Assembly: GCF_030381805.1 (NCBI RefSeq)
Contig: NZ_JAUDRH010000002.1
Location: 533,696 to 597,695 of the forward strand
Direction: 5' to 3'
Origin: Chlorogloeopsis sp. ULAP01
GTDB taxonomy: Bacteria; Cyanobacteriota; Cyanobacteriia; Cyanobacteriales; Nostocaceae
DNA: 64,000 bases
In this document: one piece after another, positions 8,430 to 17,707 of the stretch
Numbering within the stretch: position 1 is the first letter of the stretch
Layout: the number at the start of each line of letters is the position of its first letter
Translations under genes and position numbers: made by a program
Notes under the pieces: generated by a model
The model's database searches: none
What the model was told of the DNA's origin: nothing
The model's input: the letters and a program-made list of their open reading frames with translations, nothing else

Positions 8430-9236
8430 TTACAAATTAGGAGGCAATATTACTTGATCAATTGCATGGATGACGCCGTTACTACCTTTAATATCTGGTT
8501 TCACAACATTAGCATCATTTACCATTACACTCTTGCCACCATCGGCTTTGACAGTGATTGGACTACCTTCAACGCTATTTACTTCGCCAGATTTTAAGTC
8601 AGTTGATAATACCTGACCAGATACCACATGATAAGTCAAAATTTTGACTAATACTTCTTTATTTTCTGGCTTCAACAAATCTTGTACAGCATCTGGTGGC
8701 AACTTAGCAAAAGCTGCATCTGTGGGTGCAAATACAGTGAAAGGCCCTTTGCCCTGTAAAGTTTCTGTTAACCCAGCTGCTTTCAAAGCTTTAGTTAACA
8801 TCGTAAATTCTTTATTGGATTCTGCCAGAGCTACTAAATTTTTACCTTCTGTACCTGTTGATGGTTGAGTTGGAGTTGTTTCTACTCCTGGTGCGGGAGC
8901 AGGGGCAGGTGTAGTTTCAGGAGTTGTAGGTGGAACTGCCGGAGTACTTCCAGGACAAGCCGCGCGATTATAAGGACACTCATCTAAGATACTCGGTCTA
9001 GGATTTAGTGGCCCTTGCCCCGTGTTTTGTACTAGATTGTTTTGACCTAGTATTTTGCCCTTTGGCGCTGACGCAGGCGCACTCAGTGTGCTGCTATACG
9101 GTGTTCCTTGGGAGACACTGTGTTGAGAATTGAGTGCCTCGTTTGCTCCTACAGGCAACCCAATCAGGAGACTTGCGCTCGTCACTCCTGCCATACCAGC
9201 AAACTTTGCCAGCAAATTGCTATAATTTACCTTCAT
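8430..9236 (-). CDS. secreted fasciclin (FAS1)-domain protein
   Basis: The start MKVNYSNLLAKFAGM at 9236 gives an N-terminal hydrophobic signal segment (VTSASLLIGLPVGANEA); the frame is also open from 9272. A Pro/Thr-rich linker (VPPTTPETTPAPAPAPG) occupies roughly residues 95-125. The last ~140 residues are one FAS1 domain, with GPFTVFAPTDAAFAKLP, LTYHVVSGQV and VIHAIDQVILPP as the conserved H1 and H2-type boxes. FAS1 proteins are adhesion or matrix proteins; here it should be exported and possibly cell-wall associated. It is monocistronic, with a strong terminator downstream. Confidence 0.9.
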   Translation of the reverse strand: MKVNYSNLLAKFAGMAGVTSASLLIGLPVGANEALNSQHSVSQGTPYSSTLSAPASAPKGKILGQNNLVQNTGQGPLNPRPSILDECPYNRAACPGSTPAVPPTTPETTPAPAPAPGVETTPTQPSTGTEGKNLVALAESNKEFTMLTKALKAAGLTETLQGKGPFTVFAPTDAAFAKLPPDAVQDLLKPENKEVLVKILTYHVVSGQVLSTDLKSGEVNSVEGSPITVKADGGKSVMVNDANVVKPDIKGSNGVIHAIDQVILPPNL

Positions 9237-9272
9237 AAATTTTGTTTGGCTTAAATTTCCACACATTACCAT

Positions 9273-10022
9273 AAAGATTTATAACATCTTGTTACACAAA
9301 AAATCTAATTGTATAAGTAATTTTTGACCAAATAAAGCAGTTATGATGGCAATATCTAATGTCTTTAAGATACTCATACTGAAAGCAATCAGGAGCATTA
9401 GCGTAAACAAAATATCAATAAAATATATATTGAGTAAATAGACTCTTAGGAACACTTATATGTTTCCTTAAAGCACAACTATTTTTTGGGAATTGCAGAC
9501 AAAGTCTTTAATATATGGGAAAAGTTTAACGTGTCCCATCTAAAATTTTTTACTGAAAATCTTTGCCGATGGGCGAAAATTAATACAATTAATTTCAGTA
9601 ATTCTGATTGCTAACCAAAAAATCTTCCAAATTTATGTTCTGTTGTATGAATATCACATTCTATAGCAGTAATGATTAAATATTAAAGTTTTTTCTGAGT
9701 GCGCTCAGAAATATTTCATCATTAATTACATAAATTAAGGATGTAGGATAATTATAAAAGTGTTTTCAATTATACTAGTGGAATTTTTACTATGATTACT
9801 TGTGTAATCAAATAATTTAGTGCCAATCGGCACATAGAAAATTTTCAAACAAAATTATTAATATGTAAGCATTTTTGCTTAACTCTACACGAATATAAAT
9901 CTATGTCTAATTGATGCTTAAAAGTTTGGGTATTATACAATTAAATTATTTTAAAATAAGATTAATTTTTATGAAGGTAAAACTGTAAAATTAAAACATC
10001 AACTATAAACAGGGTTTTTACA
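9273..10022. other. long AT-rich intergenic region
   Basis: Roughly 750 bases between a divergent fasciclin gene and a GST gene. It is very AT-rich with many short A/T runs. I see no gene, tRNA or strong hairpin; both promoters must lie within it. Confidence 0.5.
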
Positions 10023-10820
10023 ATGTTAGAATTGTATCAATTTGAACTATCTCAATACTCAGAAAAAGTGCGCTTAATTCTCGACTATAAAGGTTTGGAA
10101 TACCGCAAAATCGAGGTTACACCTGGGATAGGACAGGTAGAACTCTTTCGTTTGACCGGTCAGCGGCAAGTTCCCGTGCTTAAAGATGGGTATCAATACA
10201 TTGTTGACTCTACTGAGATAGCCAAGTACTTAGACTTACATTATCCCGATCGCCCACTGATCCCACAAGATTCCAAAAAGCGAGGTTTGTGCTTAATGAT
10301 GGAAGAGTGGGCGGATGAGTCAATCGGCATTAAAGGAAGAAAGGCACTATTTTCTGCCATTAGTCAAGACCAAAACTTCCGCAAAGCATTGTTACCTAAT
10401 TCTGTTCCAGATGTCTTCAAAACTGTTGTAGAAGGAGTGCCAAACGATGTACTCAAACTTTTGGGCTTTGGAGTCGGTTATAGTCCAGAAGCAGTACAAA
10501 AAGCGATCGCCGATTTGAGACAAGATTTGGAAGCTTTATGCCTACTGTTGGCAGATAGTCCTTACTTATTGGGAGATGAGCCTACTCTGGCAGATTTTGC
10601 AGTAGCAGGTTTATCTATATTATTAAAATTTCCTGATGGCCCTTACCTGGATTTGCCAGTAGGTATCAGAGGCAAAGGAGTACCTGGTTTAGCAGACAAT
10701 CCTGCCTATGAACCATTCTTTATCTGGCGCGATCGCCTTTACGCCCAATTCCGCAAACCAATTTTAGGTTCTGGGTTCTCTACTGGTACAACTGCGCCTA
10801 CTTCGATTCAAATTGAGTAA
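10023..10820 (+). CDS. glutathione S-transferase family protein
   Basis: A 265-residue protein. The N-terminal thioredoxin-like domain (residues 1-80) begins LELYQFELSQYSEKVRLIL and contains the cis-proline stretch RQVPVLKDG and the glutathione gamma-glutamyl site in DSTEIAKYLD. The all-helical C-terminal domain holds the N-capping region LLGDEPTLADFAVAGL. The usual catalytic position near residue 10 offers Ser/Tyr candidates in SQYSEKV. GSTs conjugate or reduce electrophiles with glutathione in the cytoplasm; the substrate is unknown. It stands alone, 147 bases before the HerA-like gene in the same direction, separated by short ATTAGTCATT repeats. Confidence 0.9.
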   Translation: MLELYQFELSQYSEKVRLILDYKGLEYRKIEVTPGIGQVELFRLTGQRQVPVLKDGYQYIVDSTEIAKYLDLHYPDRPLIPQDSKKRGLCLMMEEWADESIGIKGRKALFSAISQDQNFRKALLPNSVPDVFKTVVEGVPNDVLKLLGFGVGYSPEAVQKAIADLRQDLEALCLLLADSPYLLGDEPTLADFAVAGLSILLKFPDGPYLDLPVGIRGKGVPGLADNPAYEPFFIWRDRLYAQFRKPILGSGFSTGTTAPTSIQIE

Positions 10821-10967
10821 TTAGTCATTAGTCAATAGCCAACAAGTCAAAGAATAGAAATTTTTGAATGTGACTTCCCTTGCTTTTTCAAGTTATGTGT
10901 CATCAAAAATTTTCTCGCTCATTAAAATTCAACATAAAATAAGGCACGTAAGTATGTAGTTAATGAA

Positions 10968-12701
10968 ATGAATTTAGGACAGCCATTAGGTTCAGTCATA
11001 CAAGGTTCTCTCATCGGCGGATTAGAAGTGCGATTGCACCCTGATATTTCTGTTGAAGATATGCGGGTGGGTAAATTTCTAGTTGTGCAAGGTATACGAT
11101 CGCGTTTTTTCTGCATGCTAACAGATGTGGCACTGGGAACTGCTAATCAACGAATTATCGCTAATCCTCCTAGTTGGGAAGATACTTTTTTGCGAGATGT
11201 TTTAGCCGGTAGTGGTACTTATGGCACTATCAATCTCGCACCCATGCTCATGTTTACCCCTGAATCTAATGAATCTTTTTCGGCTACAAATGGTAAATCT
11301 GCAAATCCTTTTGTACCGTCATCGGTGACAGGATTGGCATCATTTCAGCCCCAAACAAGCACAACTATGGAATTGATGCCAGTCAAAACTATTCCCACTC
11401 ATTTTAGCCAGGTTTACGAAGCCTCAGAAGAAGATTTTCGCCGCGTATTTGGCTGGGAAGACGATCCCCACAGAAAAAACTTTTCCATCGGTAAACCATT
11501 AGATATGGATGTGCCGGTGTGCATCGATTTAAATCGCTTTGTTGAACGTAGCAATGGCGTCTTTGGTAAATCTGGAACGGGTAAATCTTTTTTGACACGC
11601 TTACTTTTAGCAGGAACAATTCGTAAAAACGCGGCAGTAAATTTAATTTTTGATATGCACTCCGAGTATGGCTGGGAAGCTGTATCAGAAGGAAAACAAT
11701 TCAGTACAGTTAAAGGTTTAAAGCAGTTATTTCCCAGCAAAGTAGAAGTATACACGCTCGACCCAGAATCGACCAAGCGTCGCGGCGTTCCTCATGCTCA
11801 AGAACTTTACCTCAGTTACGACCAAATTGAAGTTGAAGACGTTAAATTATGCTCTCGCGATTTAGGACTTTCGGAAGCGAGTATTGATAATGCCAACATT
11901 CTCTGTGCCGAGTTTGGCAAATCTTGGATTCTGCAATTATTGAACATGACCAACGAGGAAATCAAGCTTTTCTGTGAAGAGAAGCGGGGACACCAAGGTT
12001 CAATTACTGCATTGCAACGCAAACTCTATCGGCTGGAAAATTTAAAATATATGCGGGCTGCTTGTCCGCACAACTATATAAATCAAGTTATGCGTTCAAT
12101 AGAAGCGGGTAAGAACGTTGTGATCGAGTTTGGTTCCCAGTCAGATATGCTTTCCTATATGTTGGTAACGAATATGATTACCCGCCGCATTCACCAACAT
12201 TATGTTAGTAAAGCAGAAAAGTTTTTGCAGACCAAAAATCCTAACGATAAACCGACACAATTAATGATTACCATTGAGGAAGCACACCGTTTCCTTGATC
12301 CTGCCATAGTGCAAAGTACTATTTTTGGTACGATCGCCCGCGAAATGCGCAAGTATTTCGTCACACTGTTGGTAGTCGATCAACGCCCATCAGGGATAGA
12401 TAATGAAGTCATGTCCCAGATTGGTACTCGCGTCACTGCCTTGCTGAATGATGAAAAAGATATTGACGCAATTTTTACAGGCGTGTCTGGTGCTGGCAGT
12501 CTCAAATCAGTACTAGCAAAATTAGACTCTAAGCAACAAGCCTTAGTTTTAGGTCATGCCGTTCCCATGCCAGTAGTGGTGCGTACTCGTCCCTATGACG
12601 CCCAATTCTACACCGAAATTGGTGATGCTGCTTGGGAAGAAAAATCAGATGAAGAAGTATTCGCTGCTGCTGATTTAGCTAAGGCGGATCTTGGGTTTTA
12701 A
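10968..12701 (+). CDS. HerA-like/DUF87 P-loop ATPase
   Basis: A 577-residue ATPase of the FtsK/HerA superfamily. An N-terminal beta-barrel-like region (GSVIQGSLIGGLEVRL) precedes the Walker A GVFGKSGTGKSF (residues 197-208). The Walker B with catalytic glutamate is LMITIEEAHRFL (432-443), followed by an arginine-containing block (ISREMRKYF-like: IAREMRKYFVTLLVVDQRPSG). HerA proteins form hexameric DNA translocases; in archaea they act with NurA in end resection, and bacterial versions occur both in housekeeping and in defence contexts. No NurA or SIR2 partner is adjacent, so the housekeeping-like cyanobacterial form is more likely. Its start has no strong Shine-Dalgarno. Confidence 0.85.
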   Translation: MNLGQPLGSVIQGSLIGGLEVRLHPDISVEDMRVGKFLVVQGIRSRFFCMLTDVALGTANQRIIANPPSWEDTFLRDVLAGSGTYGTINLAPMLMFTPESNESFSATNGKSANPFVPSSVTGLASFQPQTSTTMELMPVKTIPTHFSQVYEASEEDFRRVFGWEDDPHRKNFSIGKPLDMDVPVCIDLNRFVERSNGVFGKSGTGKSFLTRLLLAGTIRKNAAVNLIFDMHSEYGWEAVSEGKQFSTVKGLKQLFPSKVEVYTLDPESTKRRGVPHAQELYLSYDQIEVEDVKLCSRDLGLSEASIDNANILCAEFGKSWILQLLNMTNEEIKLFCEEKRGHQGSITALQRKLYRLENLKYMRAACPHNYINQVMRSIEAGKNVVIEFGSQSDMLSYMLVTNMITRRIHQHYVSKAEKFLQTKNPNDKPTQLMITIEEAHRFLDPAIVQSTIFGTIAREMRKYFVTLLVVDQRPSGIDNEVMSQIGTRVTALLNDEKDIDAIFTGVSGAGSLKSVLAKLDSKQQALVLGHAVPMPVVVRTRPYDAQFYTEIGDAAWEEKSDEEVFAAADLAKADLGF

Positions 12702-12794
12702 ACTATTTCTATATCTATATGACTGAAATCTGATTAAGAGATAGTGCTTCTATGTCTGTAACTACATAAAAAATACCGTAATCTTAAAGTATAA

Positions 12795-13634
12795 TTATTT
12801 ACGAACGCATGACGCTCCAAACAAACTTAGTGACCACCAAGCCAGATGTGTATACTGAGCGCACTCAAACCATGTAAATGTAAACACAATGTAGGCAACT
12901 ACCACCGCCTCAATCCCCCGGCAAGGCGACTTAATAACCAGCCACAGACCCAATCCTAACAGCGACAAGTAAGACACTAATCCTAGTACACCCACTGATA
13001 AAATTGTATCTAAAATCAAATTGTGTGCTTTCACCGTAGGTAGCGTTTGCCTGCCACGCTGTCCATCAAAGCCCTGGTAGTCAAAAGTAAAATTGCCTAA
13101 GCGAGTAATCTTCACCCATTTAACCGATTTAGAATTTTTGACGTGGGGATAAGCACTACCAAAACCATTCATACCCCAACCGAGTAAAGGGCGTTTACTG
13201 ATACCGCGTTGTGATATCTCCCACAAATACACTCTGTCTGATGTTAGTTGTTTGAGAATCTTGGTATTGCTATCAAAGTTGAATCGATTCAGTGTTTCAA
13301 TGTTGCGAGTCAAGGAAACTGCACCGACAAACAACAAAGCCACTAACACAGTGCAGAGCATAAAGGAGCGTACTTGTTTGCCCAGAGGGAACTGGTAGAG
13401 CCAATAAACTCCTGCGACAACAAAAGCTAGTATTCCCGCCCTAGTTTGAGTCAGCAGCAATGCAGGGATAATTAGGATACTAGCCATAGCAGCATAACGA
13501 GTACTCAGCCACCGCCATTGCCAACCAATAAGCGTTATCACTGCCACTGCTGCTAGCACAAATGAAGCATGACCGCGATGAGAATACAAGCCGTGAACCA
13601 CCAAGACGGAGAGGTTCTGTCCATAATCTCCTAT
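12795..13634 (-). pseudogene. 5'-truncated O-antigen ligase/Wzy-type polysaccharide polymerase
   Basis: The frame encodes the C-terminal ~270 residues of a membrane O-antigen ligase family protein: YGQNLSVLVVHGLYSHRGHA, several membrane helices, the periplasmic loop with LLGWGMNGFGSAYP, and KAHNLILDTILSVGVLGL. Members usually have 400 or more residues and about ten helices, so the N-terminal third is missing. Reading upstream, an in-frame TAG lies at 13635-13637. Only TTG (13604) could serve as start, in the middle of a conserved block. Directly upstream, in another frame, lies the N-terminus of an unrelated exported protein, so the locus looks like a deletion junction. Confidence 0.75.
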
Positions 13635-13639
13635 CTACT

Positions 13640-13806
13640 TCTGTTATACCAAAAACACCGTCAGCATTATAGCTTGTAGTTGGTTTCCAATTGTCAGTTG
13701 CACCAGGGCTAGAGGGGATAATAGTAAATGCAAAACTTGCTTGACCCGTCACCCCAAATATTAAGACCGATGCAAACCAAGCTATAGAATGTTGCATGAA
13801 TCGCAT
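13640..13806 (-). pseudogene. signal-peptide-bearing N-terminal fragment of an exported protein
   Basis: From ATG 13806 the frame reads MRFMQHSIAWFASVLIFGVT and then GQASFAF, a good Sec signal peptide. About 33 mature residues follow (IIPSSPGATDNWKPTTSYNA and DGVFGITEVDR), after which the frame meets the O-antigen-ligase remnant. A GAGGAG Shine-Dalgarno stands before the ATG, so this is a genuine gene 5' end. The continuing frame to 13480 translates the ligase DNA out of frame and should not count as protein sequence. The parent family is not recognised. Confidence 0.55.
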
Positions 13807-13891
13807 TTTTTGTAACTCCTCTGTGTATTGAAGTTCAAAGAGATGTCATTTTGGTTGTGAAATCAGATATAAATTATCGTGATAATGATTT

Positions 13892-15055
13892 CTATTTACT
13901 CGATAGTTTGACAAGACGAAACTCTACAAATGGCATAGCCAACCAACCATTCCAAACTGTTTCTGATACTTTTTCTTGCAGACACTTAGCTAACCGTTCA
14001 GAAATATGATAAATGAGTTGTAGTCGATATAATGTGTCACATTTAAGATCAGGAAAATAATAAAAACCGCAATCTCTTAAGCCGCGAGCTTGATTAGTAA
14101 TAGCAAGTTCAAGCTGACCATTACGCCAAAAAATCATTGCATCTAAATCAAAAAATGTACTTTCTCTTGGTTGAACTAAATAATATTGTCTTCTTTTACC
14201 TAGTCCAGGTCTAACCATTTCGCTAAACCAATTGATTTCTTTCCCATCGATATCAATTAGAGTTACGTTGATAGAATGTGCTTGGTAAAAGCGAAAAGCA
14301 GTTGATGTGTTGTTAGTAACACGAATCCCTAAATTTATATCTGTTTTGGCTCCACTTTGCATAGGAGGGATAGCCAAAACAGACTCCGGCATATCTGTTT
14401 TGAACAGGACTCCATCAATTTCTATTGCATAAATATCAGTTGATAAGGGTTGAACTAGACGAATATTTAACCAAGGTGTAACCAAAATTTGTGAATTAGT
14501 TTCTCGTACAGTTCTTTCTTGGCTATTGTTAAATTTTGAGACATATGTAGTTTTGTTGTCAGTCTTCAAAATAAATCGAAGCTGATAAGTTTCTGGCTGA
14601 AGTACTTTAAAAGACCAGAAGTAATTAGGCGTAATAGAACCAATCACGTAATCAGGAATGGTAGGAATTTTTAGTTGTAGAGAGTTATCTTGCCAAAAGA
14701 GTCTTGCAGTTAGAGAAAAAGTTGTGCGGCATTTAGGCCTAATTGTATACCACTCGAATTGTCTGGTATGGTTACTCTCCATCAGTCTGTTTAACTGATT
14801 ATTAGTAATGTCTTCTTCAATCACTAAATCTCCTTGTATTATTTGTCCATCTGATGTCAAAAGCTCTGGGATAAAAGCTTGTAAGGGTTTAAGATAAAAA
14901 TAATTTGAATTATTGTGGTTGATACTCACACATAATTTGATTGGAACATCAACTCCAATTTGATTTTTTGGAATGGGATAAATCCTGGTAGGAAAGAGTA
15001 GTGTATTAGGATTAACAACCTCTATGCATATACCATTAGATTCAAAAGATGTCAT
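13892..15055 (-). CDS. unknown protein with two internal ~185-aa repeats (copy A)
   Basis: A 387-residue soluble protein that I cannot assign. It is built of two similar units (about residues 8-200 and 200-387), each going from a short IEV/IEI segment through an INLGIRVTNNTS-type strand pattern, an SDGQ/IDGKE turn, an FF.L.A.. FW strand set and an YxLRL.Y strand to an ending of the form PWLNIRLV / MPFVEFRLV. The pattern suggests beta-sandwich domains. The first seven residues, MTSFESN, are identical to those of the gene upstream, and the two genes share the same architecture. A GAGAGGA Shine-Dalgarno precedes the ATG. No signal peptide or membrane helix is seen. Confidence 0.75.
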   Translation of the reverse strand: MTSFESNGICIEVVNPNTLLFPTRIYPIPKNQIGVDVPIKLCVSINHNNSNYFYLKPLQAFIPELLTSDGQIIQGDLVIEEDITNNQLNRLMESNHTRQFEWYTIRPKCRTTFSLTARLFWQDNSLQLKIPTIPDYVIGSITPNYFWSFKVLQPETYQLRFILKTDNKTTYVSKFNNSQERTVRETNSQILVTPWLNIRLVQPLSTDIYAIEIDGVLFKTDMPESVLAIPPMQSGAKTDINLGIRVTNNTSTAFRFYQAHSINVTLIDIDGKEINWFSEMVRPGLGKRRQYYLVQPRESTFFDLDAMIFWRNGQLELAITNQARGLRDCGFYYFPDLKCDTLYRLQLIYHISERLAKCLQEKVSETVWNGWLAMPFVEFRLVKLSSK

Positions 15056-15107
15056 GTTGGCTGTCCTCTCAATTTTCAGGTTTTCATGCGCGTCAAACTT
15101 TTTGACT

Positions 15108-16208
15108 TCAAGCCTGAACTAGGCAAAATTCCACGAAGGGCGTATGCACCATACCTCTCCAAAAATCTTCCAACGACCCTATATCTAATGGATTCGTTAG
15201 CGATCTGTATGCCAACCGAACCTGATAAATACCCAACTCCAAACTATTAAACGACCAATAACCTCTACCTGTACCACGAACTATCAAGCTCAATAGCCCA
15301 TCAGTTTGTCTCTCAATGTGTGCGCTAACAAAGAACATCACACTTTTTCCAGGCTCAACCAAATGATAATCAGATTCTCCAGGGCCAACCCACCCAGTGC
15401 TGCCAGCGCCTAGATTCTGCCCTAAAATACAACCATCTGCTCCCATCAGTGCTGGAATCAAGGTGGTAAATGAGCAGAAGCATTGAGAGATTGATGTGTT
15501 GTTTGTGATGCGAAGTCCAATCTGTACAGAGGAACCGGCATCCGATAGCTGAGAGTGCGAAATAGTCCATATTTGCTCTGGCACCACAGTTTCAAAGCAA
15601 ACATTATTGACTTGCACTTGATTATGATTAGATCCCATCGGTTCAACTAGTTGGAAATTCACCCAAGGAGTTGCTAATAGACTTGTCACAGAGGCTTGTA
15701 TTGAGGTAATTTCCCCTGTGTGTGCATCAAAGAATAAGAACTCCTCTTGAGGACTTAAGTAGGTGAGTTTCAGCTTATATGCTCCCAGTTGTAAAGCTTC
15801 AAAAAACCAAAAGTAGTTAGGGTTAATAGGGGGTTTGGAAGAGTGAAGGATAGTTGCTTGGAGTTGAAGCAAGTTGTTTTGCCAACAGAACTTTGCAATC
15901 AAATAACAACCTAAAGTCTTTTGATATGGAATTCCCATGCCGTTATATCGACTTGGAGGCTGCGTATTGATCAGTTTTTGTGGATGTAGTACTTGCCCAT
16001 CGGGGGATAAGAATTCTGGAGTCAGGAGTTCATAGACGAAAGGAAAAGTTGTTGGTGTTTTGTTAGTAATGCCAATGTCAATTTGTAAACAGGTATTAGT
16101 ATCTCTTTGATCGGGAATGGGCAAAGCTACAAGATTTGGCTCCGAAATTTCCATCTGGATACCATCGGCTTCACAATTTTTGCTGCTATTGGATTCAAAA
16201 GATGTCAT
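15108..16208 (-). CDS. unknown protein with two internal ~185-aa repeats (copy B)
   Basis: A 366-residue paralogue of the gene downstream, 52 bases apart in the same direction, so the two are probably co-transcribed. It has two units: the first ends TPWVNFQLVEP, the second TPFVEFCLVQA. Matching internal blocks are LQIDIGITNKTPTTFPF and VQIGLRITNNTSISQCF, LSPDGQVL and MGADGCIL, and NYFWFFEALQLGAYKLKLTY and YWSFNSLELGIYQVRLAY. The upstream leader contains CAGGTTTTCATGC as does that of copy A, so the duplication included the 5' region. A GAGGG Shine-Dalgarno precedes the ATG. Family and function are unknown; it looks cytoplasmic. Confidence 0.75.
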   Translation of the reverse strand: MTSFESNSSKNCEADGIQMEISEPNLVALPIPDQRDTNTCLQIDIGITNKTPTTFPFVYELLTPEFLSPDGQVLHPQKLINTQPPSRYNGMGIPYQKTLGCYLIAKFCWQNNLLQLQATILHSSKPPINPNYFWFFEALQLGAYKLKLTYLSPQEEFLFFDAHTGEITSIQASVTSLLATPWVNFQLVEPMGSNHNQVQVNNVCFETVVPEQIWTISHSQLSDAGSSVQIGLRITNNTSISQCFCSFTTLIPALMGADGCILGQNLGAGSTGWVGPGESDYHLVEPGKSVMFFVSAHIERQTDGLLSLIVRGTGRGYWSFNSLELGIYQVRLAYRSLTNPLDIGSLEDFWRGMVHTPFVEFCLVQA

Positions 16209-17221
16209 TTGACTACCCTCTTTATTTACAGGTTTTCATGCATCCTTAAACGTATGAACACATGGTTTAATACCATTGTCATGAATAAAAGTGATAATTT
16301 GTTGCAAACTTAGGTGTAGATTCTTCAAAAAGTTTTTCTAACTCTTTGTTCAAAACCAAGACAATAACATCACTATTCTTTCAAATGCAGGGCAGTCACT
16401 CTTTCTAAGAGCTTTACGCAAGTGTTATTTCTGTTGATGATTCAGAAATACTTTAACTCTATGGTTAGTAGATGCATAAATCCGACATTGATCTCATGCA
16501 AAACTTTTTGGTGCTATATCTCAATGTTGTAGTTTATAATTCCTCTTATATTAGGATAAATATATGCTGTCTTTGAATAGGTGATAATCAAGTTTTACTG
16601 AATTGTTAAAACTAGTATCTACTGTATTAATAAATGAAAATTTATGAACTAAATTTAAAGTAAACATTATTCAAAAATTAAAGGTTAATTGTTAAAATAT
16701 TACAAAGATAAAATCAAGAAAAGAGATACCCAAACATTAAGAATATATTAAGCTGAAGGGATGTATTTATTTAGGTAATGTAGTTATTACCGTATTCAAA
16801 GAGCGATCGCTCTCACACATAATTTGTTTTAGTCAGTTAAGCACTTGCACAGTCGTTTTTGCTACTTGAATCTAGCCAACAGGCAAAAATGACAGGCGAT
16901 CGCTTTTTTAAATCGAGAAAATGATATTATTTATATATATGTTTTCTCGCCGATAGCTCACGAGGGGATGAAATGGCGAGCAGGAGAAGATTACAGGCAA
17001 AAGCCGCTTCAGCAAGTAATGCGCTCTTTGTTAGGTGTGGCTGTAGAGCGATCGCTGGCTGAAACGAGGTTGCACTTAACCAAAATTGCAGGGCTTTTGA
17101 GCAAGCGCTTCCTTCAGGAGCATTCTTGATTGCTATTGAATCTTTGCCGAGAAAAGTTATTAGCTGTAGAGTCTTTGGTTTTATAGCGTAACCCCTGCTA
17201 GGTAAGGCAAAAATTTACATA

Positions 17222-17298
17222 GCGTGACATCCCTCCCTGAACAGACCCAGATAGTTCGGTTATCCGGCTACCTGAGGAAACCTCAAGAGGGGTTTTTA
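17222..17298 (+). ncRNA. candidate structured RNA ending in a terminator-like hairpin
   Basis: CAGATAG can pair with CTACCTG (one mismatch) around a TTCGGTTATCCGG loop. This is followed by TGAGG-AAA-CCTCA and a run of five T after AGAGGGG. The CCTC segment can instead pair with the following GAGG, giving two competing stems next to the T-run, as in attenuators. No family was recognised. The 5' end given is a guess. Confidence 0.25.
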
Positions 17299-17301
17299 GC
17301 G

Positions 17302-17319
17302 TCACTATATATATAGTGA
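17302..17319. promoter_or_regulatory. perfect 18-bp palindrome upstream of the sigma factor
   Basis: TCACTATATATATAGTGA is self-complementary over its full length. It lies directly after the T-run of the upstream hairpin and ~390 bases before the sigma start codon. A dimeric regulator site is possible; AT-rich self-complementarity can also arise by chance. Confidence 0.35.
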
Positions 17320-17707
17320 ATATTGAGAGGAATTTTAACTATTTTTTTTGGCCAGTTACTTATTTTGAACTATAATGGAAGTTTTTGTCTAAACTACTTT
17401 ACTCTTGGTTAAATTTATCGTAATATTAAATAAGTAGAACTCATACTGACTTCGTATTGTCAGCGTCGTAGCCAGCGACTAAGGAAAAAAGAATTCTTTA
17501 AGACAACGAATGCCTGCCTATAGAGATTCCAAAATCTAGGGAGGGTAGGGGAACCTATCTAAGGAGCTAACCGTCGTAACAGGTTCTAAAATCGAGAAAC
17601 TCGACCTTTGGTGGTAGTTCCGAAATGACTGATGATATATGCACTACCTTTCCTAATCCGCCATAACTTAAGTATTCTTTGTGTTTGGAGAAGAGGAAAA
17701 CGCACCA

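Larger units (their letters stand above)
16209..17707. other. 1.5 kb gene-free region upstream of the sigma factor
   Basis: No gene passes inspection here. It contains several HIP1 sites, a GGTAAT-N6-ATTACC palindrome (16774-16791), a CTCGCC/GGCGAG stem at about 16947-16980, a terminator-like hairpin (about 17268-17298) and a perfect 18-base AT palindrome (17302-17319). The last ~370 bases probably form the leader and promoters of the sigma gene. A transcript encoded here is possible. Confidence 0.5.

Noticed and set aside
16774..16791. GGTAAT-N6-ATTACC as an NtcA site
   Set aside because: NtcA sites are GTA-N8-TAC; the spacing here is ten, and no gene start is near.
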